Translations under genes and position numbers: made by a program | Shown here: in pieces, positions 42,734 through 42,824 of the stretch | How positions within the stretch are numbered: the first letter of the stretch is position 1 | Layout of the letters: the number at the start of each line of letters is the position of its first letter | From: Lutibacter sp. | GTDB taxonomy: Bacteria > Bacteroidota > Bacteroidia > Flavobacteriales > Flavobacteriaceae | Assembly (NCBI RefSeq): GCF_030692605.1 | Contig: NZ_JAUYUD010000077.1 | Coordinates: 1-42,824 of the forward strand | Length of the DNA stretch: 42,824 nt | Reading direction: 5' to 3' | Notes under the pieces: model-generated | What the model was told of the DNA's origin: nothing | The model's input: the letters and a program-made list of their open reading frames with translations, nothing else | The model's database searches: none

Positions 42734-42824
42734 ATGGAAAAAGAAGATTTTAGGACAGTTGATGATACGATTAGAAGTTCGTATCGAAAAAAGGCAATTG
42801 CCTTAATAAAGAAAGGCGTAAAAA
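42734..42824 (+). CDS. IS630-like transposase, N-terminal fragment (cut by window edge)
   Basis: Thirty open codons run off the right edge. The peptide MEKEDFRTVDDTIRSSYRKK followed by AIALIKKGVK has the form of the N-terminal helix-turn-helix of IS630-type transposases in Bacteroidota (a charged start, then RKxAIxLxxxGxK before the HTH). The DDE core is beyond the window, so intactness is unknown. A TATATTTG box at 42722-42729 lies only four bases before the ATG, so the message would be nearly leaderless. The element's left end should lie within about 42600-42730, but I could not identify it. Assignment is by pattern recognition on a short segment. Confidence 0.6.
   Translation, partial: MEKEDFRTVDDTIRSSYRKKAIALIKKGVK

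Noticed and set aside
1-42824. CRISPR arrays, prophage or a defence island
   Set aside because: No regularly spaced repeats, integrase, phage structural genes or known defence families were seen; only the two edge transposase fragments are mobile-element related.

Overview
The window comes from an AT-rich member of the Bacteroidota, most likely a marine-type Flavobacteriia. The evidence is Bacteroidota-style promoters (TTG, about 19 bases, TAnnTTTG), A-rich translation starts with almost no Shine-Dalgarno sequences, two secreted proteins ending in type IX secretion (T9SS) sorting domains, and Bacteroidota-restricted families (START-like protein, DUF3822, DUF6970-like). The genus cannot be read from this sequence alone. 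Each edge cuts a different transposase: an IS1595-type N-terminus on the left and an IS630-like N-terminus on the right. That is what a draft contig ending in repeated insertion sequences would look like. Everything between them is mostly a compact, housekeeping-rich chromosome.

Layout, left to right. 1-1600: IS fragment, a 570-base gene-free stretch and one accessory secreted protein with a duplicated Hcp-like (type VI tube family) motif. 1661-4164: tRNA-Met(CAT), a START-like protein, an aminotransferase class IV, YqgE/AlgH and the nucleoid protein HU with a clear promoter. 4270-7641 (minus): NadR-like ATPase, RecQ and Fmt, nearly touching. 7754-12921 (plus): DUF493, then three consecutive SurA/PpiC-type periplasmic foldases and a MoxR ATPase. 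12918-15015 (minus): RsmD, DUF3822 and a pseudopilin-like membrane protein, divergent from a RecD2/Pif1-type helicase. 16634-18986: ribosomal protein S1 with a structured-looking leader, a repeat-bearing N-terminal extension and a terminator. 19000-27997: phosphohexomutase; RecF and a DciA-like protein on the minus strand; a TPR protein and lumazine synthase; then a five-gene run of small membrane protein, MutL, two adjacent rhomboids and a membrane nuclease/phosphatase. 28039-32972: ABM and GNAT proteins, MtaB, MarC, an alpha/beta hydrolase, a lytic transglycosylase and a half-size TauE. 32977-39717 (minus): DUF6970-like protein, nitronate monooxygenase, a T9SS subtilase and a 1223-residue HYR-type T9SS protein. 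40227-42460 (minus): MnmA and Sua5/TsaC.

Functional threads. Translation and tRNA maturation are well represented (tRNA-Met, Fmt, RsmD, S1, MtaB, MnmA, Sua5); Sua5 starts the t6A pathway whose product MtaB then methylthiolates. DNA maintenance is the second thread (RecQ, RecF, MutL, RecD2-like helicase, HU, DciA-like). Envelope biogenesis is the third (three foldases, lytic transglycosylase, rhomboids, two T9SS cargo proteins).

I did not find a convincing new multi-gene defence or mobile system. The most unusual items are the secreted protein with a doubled Hcp-type motif next to the IS remnant, the 60-base in-frame tandem repeats in the S1 gene, the 243-base tandem modules in the HYR gene, and a MutL whose endonuclease motifs are degenerate.
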